This document shows, piece by piece, positions 45,725-54,161 of a DNA stretch of 64,000 bases. The DNA is taken from positions 1-64,000 of the forward strand of contig NZ_JAATNG010000002.1 of assembly GCF_013184805.1 (NCBI RefSeq). The letters run 5' to 3'. This DNA is from Pseudoruegeria sp. HB172150. GTDB lineage: Bacteria; Pseudomonadota; Alphaproteobacteria; Rhodobacterales; Rhodobacteraceae. Each line of letters begins with the position of its first letter. The stretch's first letter is position 1. Made by a program: the position numbers and the translations under genes. A model generated the notes under the pieces. It made no database searches. It was given only the letters and a program-made list of their open reading frames with translations, and had not been told where the DNA came from.

Positions 45725-45870
45725 GTTTCCGTTCTCCATCAAGTGGTTGCGGGAGCAATGACCGACGCCCTCACGGCGCTGACAGCTTCTACTCCGGGGG
45801 ACGTCTTCTGCGGGCCGCGCGCACCCTGAGTTGCCTGGTGGAAACGGGGACAACGAAATGCGATCCCCTG

Positions 45871-45918
45871 CTTCTTCTGGCCGAGAATATCCTGGGGTTC
45901 TGGGGGGCAAAGCCCCCA
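45871..45918 (+). repeat. Intergenic CTTCTTCTGGCC..AATATCC hairpin repeat, copy B
   Basis: CTTCTTCTGGCCGAGAATAT is followed by CCTGGGG and a GGGGGC-AAA-GCCCCC hairpin (45903-45917). It lies between the oxygenase and deaminase genes, both of which are on the minus strand, while this copy runs on plus. It may separate the two transcripts. Confidence 0.7.
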
Positions 45919-45956
45919 GACGGTCGGATCGCGCGGCGATCCGAAACCCCGGATTT

Positions 45957-47351
45957 TCACGCCACGGCAGATACCTGCGCCGCCGCCTCCTTTCGCTTTT
46001 CCATCAGGCCATGGGTCACGCGCCGCGCGTCCTCGGCCAGGTTTTCGAGGTCCAGCCACGGGATGCGGCCGTCTTCCACGATCTGGCGTCCGCCGACGAA
46101 GCTGTGCTTCAGGCTTGCGGCGCCGGTGATCATCGGGGCCAGCGCGGGATCGTGCAGGCCCATGTTGCGGGGGTGAGACAAGTCGAAGACCGCGATATCG
46201 GCCGCCATGCCGGGCGCCAGCTGCCCGATCCGGTCGTAACCCAGCACCGCCGCACCGCCTTCGGTCGTCCAGTTCAGCACCGTTTCCACCGTCACGGCAT
46301 CGGCGCCCTTCGCGGCGCGGTGCAGCGAGAAGGCGGCGTAGAGTGCCGCGCCCATATCCGCCGCCTCGTTGGCGCCGGCGCCATCCACCGCCAGCGACAC
46401 GGTGCCGCCCAACCCGTGCAGCGAGTCCGCCGGGGCGATTCCGGAGCCAAGCCGCGCATTCGCCTGCGGACAATGCGCCATCGCCGTGCCGGTTTCGGCC
46501 ATCCGCGCCACCTCGGCCGCGTCGCATTCCACCAGATGCGCGAACCAGACGTCCTCGCCCAGCCATCCGTGCTGCGACAGCCACGGGATCGGCCGCTGCC
46601 CGTATTTCGACAGCGTGAAATCAACGTAGGCGAAGTTCTCCGACAGGTGCGAATGCAGGCGCAGCCCCTTCGCCCGCGCCGACAGTGCGATCTCGGTAAG
46701 TTCGCCGGGATCCACGTTGAATGTGGGCGTCGTCGGCGCACAGGCTACCCGCGTCATCGCGAAAGGCGAGGGGTCGTGCCACCGCGACGCCGCAGCCTCC
46801 ACCCCGGTCAGGAAATCGTCCAGCGTCTCCACCGGGGGCGGCGGCAATGTCGGGTCGTCGAAAACGCGCCCTTTCGTCCCGCCGCCCCTCGCCAGTACGA
46901 AACGCATGCCGAACCGTTTCGCCACCTCGAACAGCACCGCCGCCGGGTCGTAATCGTAGCGGTCGGAGTAGATGTAATGGTGGTCCGCCACCGTCGTCGC
47001 CCCGGTCAGCGCCAGCTCGGCCATCCCGATGGTGGCCGAGACGCGCAGCGCCTCCTCGTCGAGCAATGGCCAGTAGGTGAACGGCACCTTCATCAGCCAG
47101 TCGTTGAGCGAAGCGTTCATACCTTCTGGCACCGCCTTCAGCACCGACTGGAACAGGTGGTGGTGCGTGTTCACCAGCCCCGGCGTCACGACGCAGCCCG
47201 CGGCATCCACCATTCGCTCCCCCGGCTCCGGCAACAGCGCGCCGACCGCGTCGATCACCCCGTCGCGAACCCGGATCGCACCAGACACCCGGCTGCCGTT
47301 GCGGTCCCCCACCAGCCCATGTTCGACATTGGTGATGAGGAACGAGGTCAT
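45957..47351 (-). CDS. 8-oxoguanine deaminase-like amidohydrolase
   Basis: The 464-residue enzyme belongs to the metal-dependent amidohydrolase superfamily. HHH at 63-65 in GLVNTHHHLFQS gives the metal HxH, then LRLHSHLSEN, HLVECDAAEVARMAETG and a catalytic Asp in SLAVDGAGANEAADMGA. The profile fits 8-oxoguanine deaminase, which makes urate; atrazine-type chlorohydrolase names appear for related proteins. Its ATG overlaps the permease stop as ATGA, so it is translated from the transporter operon. Confidence 0.8.
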   Translation of the reverse strand: MTSFLITNVEHGLVGDRNGSRVSGAIRVRDGVIDAVGALLPEPGERMVDAAGCVVTPGLVNTHHHLFQSVLKAVPEGMNASLNDWLMKVPFTYWPLLDEEALRVSATIGMAELALTGATTVADHHYIYSDRYDYDPAAVLFEVAKRFGMRFVLARGGGTKGRVFDDPTLPPPPVETLDDFLTGVEAAASRWHDPSPFAMTRVACAPTTPTFNVDPGELTEIALSARAKGLRLHSHLSENFAYVDFTLSKYGQRPIPWLSQHGWLGEDVWFAHLVECDAAEVARMAETGTAMAHCPQANARLGSGIAPADSLHGLGGTVSLAVDGAGANEAADMGAALYAAFSLHRAAKGADAVTVETVLNWTTEGGAAVLGYDRIGQLAPGMAADIAVFDLSHPRNMGLHDPALAPMITGAASLKHSFVGGRQIVEDGRIPWLDLENLAEDARRVTHGLMEKRKEAAAQVSAVA

Positions 47352-48181
47352 CGGCGTTCCTTCGGCAGCGACCACGGGAAGAAGACCTTCTGCACCAGGT
47401 TTACCGCCTGGAACAGGATCAGCGACAGCGCGATCAGCAGCACCAGCCCCGCCCAGGCCTGCGGCAGCTTGAACATTGAGGTGGAGAACTGGATGAAATA
47501 GCCGATCCCCTTGTCGGCCGCGACGAACTCCGCCACCACCGCGCCGATCACCGCCAGCGTGATGGAAATCTTCAGACCCGAGAAAATGTAAGGCGTCGCA
47601 TAGGGCAGTCGGATCTGAGAGATCTCGCGGAACTGTGGCGCGCGCAGCGACCGCGACAGCTCGATCAGCTCCGGCGGCGTCGCCATCAGGCCGGTGGTCA
47701 TCGACACGACCAGCGGGAAAAACGAGATCATGAAGGTGATCACCACGCGAGGCGCATCGTCGGTGCCCAAGACCACGATGATGATCGGCGCGACGGCCAC
47801 GACCGGCACCGACTGGATCACCACCAGCAGCGGATAGAACGCCCGCGACAGGAACCGCGACTTGGCCAGCCCCACCGCGATGGGCAAAGAGATCGCGATG
47901 GACACGGCATAGCCCATCAGCGCAACGCGCAGGGTTGCCCAGATATGTTCCAGCCAGCGCGAAACCGGCACCGCGTCGAACCCGGTGATGATCCGCGACG
48001 GCGCCGGCAGGATATAGGTCGGCACCGCGAAGACCCGTACCGAGACCTCCCAGACGATCAGGATCACCGCGAAGGTGATCAGCGGCAGGGCCACCGGCAT
48101 TCGGATCAGCCGCTCCATCAGCGGCACGGCGGGCATGTCTTCCTTGGCCTCGATAGGCGCGATATCGGCGTCGGCGGACAT
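47348..48181 (-). CDS. ABC transporter permease (NitT/TauT type)
   Basis: This 277-residue protein has six membrane helices and the cytoplasmic EAA-like loop ELIELSRSLRAPQFREISQIR, which contacts the ATPase. The family also transports nitrate, taurine, sulfonates and, in some clusters, pyrimidines or purines. The start at 48181 overlaps the ATPase gene stop (TGATG). With the linked deaminase, an oxidised purine or related ring is the best guess for the cargo. Confidence 0.87.
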   Translation of the reverse strand: MSADADIAPIEAKEDMPAVPLMERLIRMPVALPLITFAVILIVWEVSVRVFAVPTYILPAPSRIITGFDAVPVSRWLEHIWATLRVALMGYAVSIAISLPIAVGLAKSRFLSRAFYPLLVVIQSVPVVAVAPIIIVVLGTDDAPRVVITFMISFFPLVVSMTTGLMATPPELIELSRSLRAPQFREISQIRLPYATPYIFSGLKISITLAVIGAVVAEFVAADKGIGYFIQFSTSMFKLPQAWAGLVLLIALSLILFQAVNLVQKVFFPWSLPKERR

Positions 48182-48960
48182 CAGGCAGCCTTCTTCTTGA
48201 TCAGCAGACCGCGCAGATGCGCGGCGTAGTCCTGCATCTCGGGTGTGCGCAGCGAATCCTCGTCGCGCGGGCGACCCAGGGGCACCGGCAGGTCGGCCAC
48301 GACATGGCCGGGCCGCTCGCTCATCACGATGACGCGGTCGGCCAGCAGCACGGCCTCGGGGATCGAATGGGTAATGAACATCACCGTCTTCGGGCTCGCC
48401 TGCCACAGCCGCAGCAGTTCCAGCCCCATCGCGTCTCGGGTCAGCGCGTCGAGGGCAGAGAACGGCTCGTCCATCAGCAGGATGTCGGGGTTCAGGAAGA
48501 GCGCCCGCGCGATGCCCACCCGCTGCTGCATGCCGCCCGACAGCTCGCCCGGCAGCCGCGTCTCGAACCCTTCGAGCCCCACGGTGGCAATGATCTCGCG
48601 CGCGTGGTCCCGATCCTTGTCTGAAACCCGCCCGCGCATATGCTTCGCCGGGAAGACGACGTTGTCCTCGACATTGGCCCAGGGTAGCAGCGTCGCCTGC
48701 TGGAACACGATCCCGATATCCTCGCGCGGCCGTGTCACCGGCGTGCCGTAGACCGTGACCAGCCCATCCGTTGGTTTGATCAGCCCCGCCGTCAGCCGCA
48801 GTAGCGTCGACTTCCCGCAGCCCGATGGCCCCAGTACGGCGACGAATTCATGCTGCGCCAGCGTCAGATTCACGTCCCGCAGCGCGGTCAAGGGTCCGGT
48901 GTCGGTCAGAAAGGTCTGACCGACACCGGCGAATGTTATGGCGTCCTTTACAAGGGACAC
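48181..48960 (-). CDS. ABC transporter ATP-binding protein (NitT/TauT type)
   Basis: This 259-residue protein has Walker A GPSGCGKST (44-52), Q-loop FQQATLLPW, signature LSGGMQQRVGIARAL and Walker B LLMDEPFSALD, then the switch HSIPEAV. It powers uptake with the permease downstream. The GTG start at 48960 leaves 5 bases to the binding-protein gene; an earlier start would run far into that gene. The C-terminal tail is short. Confidence 0.9.
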   Translation of the reverse strand: MSLVKDAITFAGVGQTFLTDTGPLTALRDVNLTLAQHEFVAVLGPSGCGKSTLLRLTAGLIKPTDGLVTVYGTPVTRPREDIGIVFQQATLLPWANVEDNVVFPAKHMRGRVSDKDRDHAREIIATVGLEGFETRLPGELSGGMQQRVGIARALFLNPDILLMDEPFSALDALTRDAMGLELLRLWQASPKTVMFITHSIPEAVLLADRVIVMSERPGHVVADLPVPLGRPRDEDSLRTPEMQDYAAHLRGLLIKKKAA

Positions 48961-48965
48961 GGGCC

Positions 48966-49961
48966 CTACATCTCCGGCAGGAAGGAGCGGTCGATGATGG
49001 TCTCGGGGTCCAGCGCGGCCTCGTCCATCCCCTGGCTTGCAGCGACACGAACCCAGGTCTTGGCCAGCCTGTCGGCGTCGAAGGTGCCAAGGCCGAACTG
49101 GTCGGAGACCTCGTTGAACGCCAGTTTCGACGCGTCTAGCCACGAGCCCTTCACGTCCTCCGCCGACAGTTCCGGCACCTGCGCGGCAACGGCCTCGGCG
49201 GCCGCATCCGGGTTGTCATAGGCGAATTGCAGCGACTTCATGAACGCCTCGACGAACCGCTTCACCACATCCGGCCGCTCGCTCAGGAAGCTGTCGGATG
49301 CGACCAGTGCCGCCGAATACAGCTCCAGCCCCGCATCGGCCCAGGGCAGGATCACGATCTCCTTGCCGGCTTCCTCGGCCTGCCCTGTATAGCGCGACAC
49401 ATCCGTCAGCCACGCGATGATCGCGTCGGCCTGCCCGGTCATCAGCAGCGGACCAAGAGCGCCGGGATCGGCCTTGGTCAGGGTGATGTCCGCCTCGGAC
49501 ATGCCGTTCTCGGCCAGCACCAGCGGGAGAAACACGTTGGACGAAGTGAACGGAGAGGTCGCGACCGACTTGCCCTTGACGTCGGTGATCGACGCGATGC
49601 CCTTGTCGGCGGTCGTATAGAACGCATGCGGGCCAGTGTTGAAGATCGACGCCACGGCGGTCACCGGCACATCCTCGGTCACCACGGCGGCCATCAGCGC
49701 CTCGATCCCGGCGGACCCGATATCTGACGTCCCCGTCGCGATCTTGGTGATCGCCTCGGACGACCCGCGGCCGGGCTCGATCGTCACTTCCAGCCCCGCA
49801 TCGGCACAGAAGCCCTCATTGATGCAGACATAGATCGGAGCCTTGTCGCCGCCTGGCAGCCAGTCAAGCTGATAGGTCACCTTGTCCTGGGCCTGGGCGG
49901 CACCGCCAGCAACGACCGCGGCAGCCGCAAAAGCGACGGATTTCACGTCCAACATTCGCAT
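48966..49961 (-). CDS. NMT1/THI5-like periplasmic substrate-binding protein
   Basis: This 331-residue protein has a signal peptide (SVAFAAAAVVAGGAAQA, cut before QDKVTY). The mature domain has the NMT1 layout: LDWLPGGDKAPIYVCINEG, then GTSDIGSAGIEA and a C-lobe with IIAWLTDVSRY. It delivers the substrate to the transporter. The start at 49961 was chosen for the clean signal peptide. It is the first gene of the operon, and a structured leader lies directly upstream. Confidence 0.88.
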   Translation of the reverse strand: MRMLDVKSVAFAAAAVVAGGAAQAQDKVTYQLDWLPGGDKAPIYVCINEGFCADAGLEVTIEPGRGSSEAITKIATGTSDIGSAGIEALMAAVVTEDVPVTAVASIFNTGPHAFYTTADKGIASITDVKGKSVATSPFTSSNVFLPLVLAENGMSEADITLTKADPGALGPLLMTGQADAIIAWLTDVSRYTGQAEEAGKEIVILPWADAGLELYSAALVASDSFLSERPDVVKRFVEAFMKSLQFAYDNPDAAAEAVAAQVPELSAEDVKGSWLDASKLAFNEVSDQFGLGTFDADRLAKTWVRVAASQGMDEAALDPETIIDRSFLPEM

Positions 49962-50012
49962 TGGCGCGTCCTTTCTTCGATAACAGAAAAAAATGGGCGA
50001 GAAGCGCGGGTC

Positions 50013-50104
50013 GGGCGTTCGCTGGCTAGGCATTCGTCAACTCATCCTTCGCTGGCTGGCAACGCCCCTCTCTCCGGGTGTGCTGGACATACGGTTCGGA
50101 TGAG
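50013..50104 (-). promoter_or_regulatory. Possible riboswitch-like leader of the transporter operon
   Basis: Read on the minus strand, CTCATCC (50104-50098) pairs with GGATGAG (50047-50041) around a 50-base core that itself can form CCGTATGT/ACACCCGG-type and GGC/GCC stems. A competing pairing, GGGCGTT (50067-50061) with AACGCCC (50019-50013), breaks the first. Such exclusive stems are typical of switches. The NMT1-motif (xanthine/urate) riboswitch class is known from such transporter genes, but I could not match its consensus from memory. Confidence 0.4.
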
Positions 50105-50244
50105 CAATGTCAGAGCCGTAGCCCCACCGCTTCTACTCGCCACTCATCACGCCGGGGAATCGTCATTGGAGTCACGGACTATCCTTTCACAACTGCCGCC
50201 CCGCGCGGCATCTGCTTGCTTTTTGGGCGCAAGGGTGCGGTGTA

Positions 50245-50258
50245 TGCATTGACATGCA
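50245..50258. promoter_or_regulatory. Palindrome with internal TTGACA upstream of the deaminase gene
   Basis: TGCAT-TGAC-ATGCA is an inverted repeat (5+5 bases). A perfect -35 TTGACA (50249-50254) spans its spacer, but no clear -10 follows at 16-18 bases. It could be a repressor site over a promoter for the gene at 50354. Confidence 0.35.
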
Positions 50259-50353
50259 CAGTTTTGCGACTCCGCCCGCGGAGACCACCGCAACACGTTG
50301 CCTTAGCCCAGCCATGACGCTCACGTGCAGCCGTTGTCAGCTAGGAGACACCG

Positions 50354-50842
50354 ATGCCAATCGCCCCCGAAACCGACCTCGCCCTGATCCGCCGCACCAT
50401 CGCGCTCGCCACGGACTCCCGCGCCCGCGGCGACCACCCATTCGGCGCTCTGTTGGCAGGGCCCGACGGTGAAGTCTTGCTGGAAGCGATGAACACCTGT
50501 GGCACGAAAGGCGACCGCACCGGCCATGCCGAGCGCAACTTGATGACCGAGGCGTCACTGAAATACGACGCCGATTTCCTCGCAACCTGCACCATGTACA
50601 CCAGCGCCGAGCCCTGCGCGATGTGCGCCGGTTCCGTCTACTGGGCCGGCGTTGGGCGCGTCGTCCACGGCATGAGCGAAAAGGCCCTGAAGGACCTGAT
50701 CGGTCCCGACCCCGAGAACCTCACGATGGACTTGCCCTGCCGTACCGTGTTCGCCGCAGGTCAGCGGCAAGTGGAAGTAGTGGGTCCACTCCTGACAGAA
50801 GAAAGCGCTGTCGTGCACGAAGGTTTCTGGGTCAGCAGCTAG
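50354..50842 (+). CDS. Nucleobase/nucleoside deaminase (CMP/dCMP-type zinc)
   Basis: This 162-residue protein has the zinc deaminase signature: His58-Ala-Glu60 (GHAERN) and PCAMC (87-91), which hold the catalytic zinc and proton shuttle. The form resembles guanine or cytosine/tRNA adenosine-type deaminases; without comparison the base cannot be named. Its position, divergent from an 8-oxopurine-linked transporter operon, favours guanine. The ATG at 50354 follows AGGAGACACCG. Confidence 0.85.
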   Translation: MPIAPETDLALIRRTIALATDSRARGDHPFGALLAGPDGEVLLEAMNTCGTKGDRTGHAERNLMTEASLKYDADFLATCTMYTSAEPCAMCAGSVYWAGVGRVVHGMSEKALKDLIGPDPENLTMDLPCRTVFAAGQRQVEVVGPLLTEESAVVHEGFWVSS

Positions 50843-51038
50843 TCCAACCGCCGCAGCGCGGCGAAAAACCACGCTCTGCGTGCTGGCCCTCAACGCGCGT
50901 TACAACGCTGGCCACAACGGATGTGTCTGACACCGCAGCCATATCGCGCAGCATCGGACGGGTCGCTTCTTATTATGGGCAGCGGTACCGCTCGCCTCAT
51001 TCGCTGCGCCCTATTAGAAGCGGATCAGGACCAGACCA

Positions 51039-52547
51039 TTGAATAAAGACATTTCCGAAACCTGCGATCTCGTCGTCATCGGCGCGGGGATCGCTGGGCT
51101 CAACGCGCTTTTCGTCGCCAGCCAGTATCTCGACAAGACCGCCAAGGTCGTGCTCATCGACCGCAATTCTGCGCCGGGCGGCATGTGGACCGGCATCTAC
51201 GAACATTGCCGCCTGCATCAGCCGCATCCTTCTTTCACAGTGGGCGACATTAAATGGGACTGGTCGAAGCCATCCGACTACCTCGCAACCGGGGCGGAGG
51301 TGCAGGCGCATCTTGCCTACTGCTTGGAGCAGATCCGCCCACGGTTCGACTTGCGAGAGTATTTTGGCCACACCGTCACCTCCGCCGTTGAAGCGGTCGG
51401 CGGCAATGCTCGCGTCGACTGCCGCGATGGAAATGGGCGGGTTCGCAGCTTCACCGCCAAGCGCGTCATCCATGCGATTGGCTACAACGTTCCGTCGCTG
51501 CGGCCGCTTGAGCTGACCAGCAGGCGTGTGATTTCGACCACGCCGGAACGCCTTCGTGACGTGCGGCCGAAGGCGCCTGTCTATGTCGTGGGGGGTGGCA
51601 AGACAGGGATGGACACCGTTCATGCCCTAGTCACCGACAACCCGCACCGGTCAGTAATGCTGATCGACGGCAAGGGCACGGTGTTTGCCGACCGCGACCT
51701 GTTCTTCCCTTCAGGGCTGCGCCGTTTCTGGGGCGGCATGCTGGTCGCCAAGAGCTTCCGTGATCAGGCTCTGCAGTATGACGGACGCAACGAAGACCAG
51801 GTCTTCGACGTCTTCCGCCGCACGCAGACCATCAGCCTTGACGGAACCGGCGAAGGCTACGAGTTCGGCGTCCTGTCGCGGCAGGAAGGTAGAACAATCG
51901 CCGAAGGTTTGTCCGGCGTAGTCTCCGATTACCTCGAGGATGTGGTCGACGGTCCGGACGGGCCCGAGATGATCCTGCGCAGCGGCGAGCGTCAACCGGT
52001 GACGGAGGGCGCGGTGTTCGTTGCCTGCACCGGATACCTGTTGCGCCAGCCGCACCCCTATCGGCCCTACCTGTCGAAAGGCGGTGCGATCCTGTCGATC
52101 ACACAGCGTTCGATGGTGCACTTCCTGTCCAGCGCATCGGCTTATTACCTCACGCATCTGTTCTACCGGGACAAACTGCGCGACCTGCCACTTTACGAGT
52201 TCGACGGCGAAACGTTGCATACGCGCAATCGCCGTATCTACCACACCGCGCTCCTGACGCTGACCTACATGAACCAGATCGTAATGATGGGCGCGTTGCC
52301 ACTGAAGGTGTTTACCGATTGCGGATTGGATATCGACCGCCACTATCCGATTCACCGCCGCCTGCTTGCGCTGGCTGATCTGAAGCTCAACGGCAATCGC
52401 TATGTCGAGCATTGCCGCAAGGCGCTCGACACAGTGTGGCTGACACAGGCTTTCCGTTGCGGACCGCTATCCTACGACGATGCGGAAGATTCCCGCTCTG
52501 CACGGCGCACATCCGGCGCTGGTGCAGAGATGCTGGCGGCGGAATAG
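51039..52547 (+). CDS. FAD-dependent monooxygenase-like oxidoreductase
   Basis: The 502-residue protein has two dinucleotide folds: FAD-binding GAGIAG (15-20) with PGGMW after it, and NADPH-binding GGGKTG (185-190). This pair fits flavin-containing or Baeyer-Villiger-type monooxygenases, although the strict BVMO fingerprint was not seen. The substrate is unknown. The TTG start at 51039 lies close behind AGGACCAG. No operon partner is evident; the next gene is 180 bases on. Confidence 0.72.
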   Translation: MNKDISETCDLVVIGAGIAGLNALFVASQYLDKTAKVVLIDRNSAPGGMWTGIYEHCRLHQPHPSFTVGDIKWDWSKPSDYLATGAEVQAHLAYCLEQIRPRFDLREYFGHTVTSAVEAVGGNARVDCRDGNGRVRSFTAKRVIHAIGYNVPSLRPLELTSRRVISTTPERLRDVRPKAPVYVVGGGKTGMDTVHALVTDNPHRSVMLIDGKGTVFADRDLFFPSGLRRFWGGMLVAKSFRDQALQYDGRNEDQVFDVFRRTQTISLDGTGEGYEFGVLSRQEGRTIAEGLSGVVSDYLEDVVDGPDGPEMILRSGERQPVTEGAVFVACTGYLLRQPHPYRPYLSKGGAILSITQRSMVHFLSSASAYYLTHLFYRDKLRDLPLYEFDGETLHTRNRRIYHTALLTLTYMNQIVMMGALPLKVFTDCGLDIDRHYPIHRRLLALADLKLNGNRYVEHCRKALDTVWLTQAFRCGPLSYDDAEDSRSARRTSGAGAEMLAAE

Positions 52548-52662
52548 TGGACGGCAGTAAGGAAAGGTCCCCGTAGGGCCTTTCCGCCTGACTGCAATTA
52601 GATTGATTAATTTGGTCTTTCTTCGAGCGTCTCGATGATCTTCTAAAATTTCTCTTGGCTCA

Positions 52663-52690
52663 TGTCACATTTGCCGGGTGCCGTCTCGTC
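52663..52690 (+). promoter_or_regulatory. ECF41-type promoter
   Basis: TGTCACA (52663-52669) and CGTC (52687-52690) are 17 bases apart, which matches the published ECF41 promoter pattern (TGTCACA, then CGTC). It lies 35 bases before the carboxymuconolactone decarboxylase-like gene whose operon encodes the ECF41 factor itself. Confidence 0.7.
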
Positions 52691-52724
52691 TTGTTGTCAT
52701 GCACACTCGATAACGGAGAGACTG

Positions 52725-53183
52725 ATGACATCCCGAATGAACGCGATTGAAACACATTTCGACGACCTGAAGCCGCTTATTGCCTATGGAACGCGGGCGC
52801 AGGAAGGGCTTGATTCCACGATTGTCGAAATGATCAAGCTACGTGCTTCGCAAATCAACGGCTGTGCGCGTTGCATCCAGATGCACGCACGCGATGCCCG
52901 AAAGAACGGTGAGACCGAAGAACGTATCTATCTGCTCGACGCGTGGCGCGAGGCGACGATTTACAGCAATCGGGAGCGTGCCGTGTTGGATTGGACCGAG
53001 CAGTTGACACGCCTCGCCACATCAGGCGTGTCCGCGACCGCGTTTGCAGCACTGGAACAGCATTTCAGCGAAGCGGAAATCTTCAAAATCACGCTGTTGA
53101 TAGGGGCCATCAACTCCTTCAACCGGCTGAATATCGGCCTGGGCATCCCCGAGGATACATCCGCTCAGCCGGAGGCGGCGTGA
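52725..53183 (+). CDS. Carboxymuconolactone decarboxylase family protein (AhpD-like)
   Basis: This 152-residue protein has the AhpD-type redox site INGCARCIQMH with Cys47, Cys50 and His54. Proteins of this family next to ECF41 genes are the standard target of that sigma factor (the C of the COE group). The ATG at 52725 has CGGAGAG before it. Its stop overlaps the sigma gene start as TGATG, so the two are translated together. It likely handles peroxide or a thiol, unproven here. Confidence 0.88.
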   Translation: MTSRMNAIETHFDDLKPLIAYGTRAQEGLDSTIVEMIKLRASQINGCARCIQMHARDARKNGETEERIYLLDAWREATIYSNRERAVLDWTEQLTRLATSGVSATAFAALEQHFSEAEIFKITLLIGAINSFNRLNIGLGIPEDTSAQPEAA

Positions 53184-54061
53184 TGCAGCAGGATCAGGCG
53201 CAGGACGTGGCGGACAGTTTCGATCCGCTCCGTCCGCGGCTGGTCCGGGTTGCGTATCGCATGCTTGGGTCCGTGTCGGAGGCGGAAGACATCGTGCAGG
53301 ATGCCTTCCTGCGCTGGCTCGGTACCGACCGCCAGGCCGTGCGGGAGCCGGAGGCTTTCCTGCGCCGTGTGGTCACCCGGCTGTGTCTCGATTTGCTCAA
53401 GTCGGCACGTAACCGGCATGAGACCTATGTCGGGCCTTGGCTGCCTGAACCGGTCTTCGACCCGGAGCCCGACGAGATTGACGATGTGACCCTGCCATTG
53501 ATGCTGGCGCTGGAACGGTTGTCGCCGCTGGAGCGCGCGGCGTTCCTGCTGCACGATGTCTTCGGTGTGGGATTTGACGAAGTGGCTGAAACAATTGGCC
53601 GTGATCCCGCCGCATGCCGCCAGCTTGCCAGTCGCGCCCGCAGCCATGTGCGGGCGGATCGGCCGCGTTTTCCGGTTCCGCGCGAGTGGGGAATGGCAAT
53701 CGCCGAAGCATTTTTCACTGCTTCCCGCAGCGGAGACGTGACTGGCCTGGGCGCCATGCTCGCCGATGACGTGACCCTCTATTCCGACGGCGGCGGCAAG
53801 AAGCCGGCCGCGATGGCACCTGTCGTCGGCCATGCGGACGTCATGGAACTTCATGCTGCGCTAAAGCGTGTCTTCCGGAACGATATGTCGAGGCTCGTCA
53901 GCTACGGTTTGATTGACGGGTTGCCCGGATTCGTGACGGTCGAGGCCGGCGACACGTTGCAAACTACGGCGCTTGAGATCGTGGCGGATCGGATCGTCGC
54001 AGTCTACATCGTCCGCAATCCCGACAAGCTTGGCCATCTGCGACGCGAACAAATGCACTGA
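53183..54061 (+). CDS. ECF41-family RNA polymerase sigma factor
   Basis: The 292-residue protein has sigma-2 (AYRMLGSVSEAEDIVQDAFLRW), sigma-4 (LSPLERAAFLLHDVFGVGFDEVAETI) and a C-terminal SnoaL/NTF2-like domain of about 120 residues. All three ECF41 marks are present: WLPEP (86-90), DGGGK (202-206) and NPDKL (279-283). In this family the C-terminal domain takes the place of an anti-sigma factor and sets activity. The gene overlaps its target by one base, so it is likely self-activated. Confidence 0.92.
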   Translation: MQQDQAQDVADSFDPLRPRLVRVAYRMLGSVSEAEDIVQDAFLRWLGTDRQAVREPEAFLRRVVTRLCLDLLKSARNRHETYVGPWLPEPVFDPEPDEIDDVTLPLMLALERLSPLERAAFLLHDVFGVGFDEVAETIGRDPAACRQLASRARSHVRADRPRFPVPREWGMAIAEAFFTASRSGDVTGLGAMLADDVTLYSDGGGKKPAAMAPVVGHADVMELHAALKRVFRNDMSRLVSYGLIDGLPGFVTVEAGDTLQTTALEIVADRIVAVYIVRNPDKLGHLRREQMH

Positions 54062-54161
54062 CGGCCGTGCAGGATTGGACCTGGACTTTTATTGACTCCG
54101 GAGTTTCAGAGCCATGGCGGTAGCTTTGGATCTTATTGTGTTCGCATTTGCCCGTGCGAGA

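Larger units (their letters stand above)
49962..50353. other. Divergent intergenic region of the purine-like locus
   Basis: This 392-base gap divides the transporter operon (minus) from the deaminase gene (plus). No gene-like frame was seen. It holds a structured segment on the transporter side (50013-50104), a run of seven T on the minus strand (49987-49993), and a palindrome over a TTGACA on the deaminase side (50245-50258). Confidence 0.6.

Noticed and set aside
45739-46584. Long minus-strand frame overlapping the amidohydrolase gene
   Set aside because: Composition is Arg/Gly-rich shadow coding without family motifs; the true gene in the other frame has the full amidohydrolase pattern.
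49987-49993. Terminator from the seven-T run on the minus strand before the binding-protein gene
   Set aside because: No stable hairpin directly precedes the T-run; the nearest strong pairing (50013-50067) ends about 20 bases before it.
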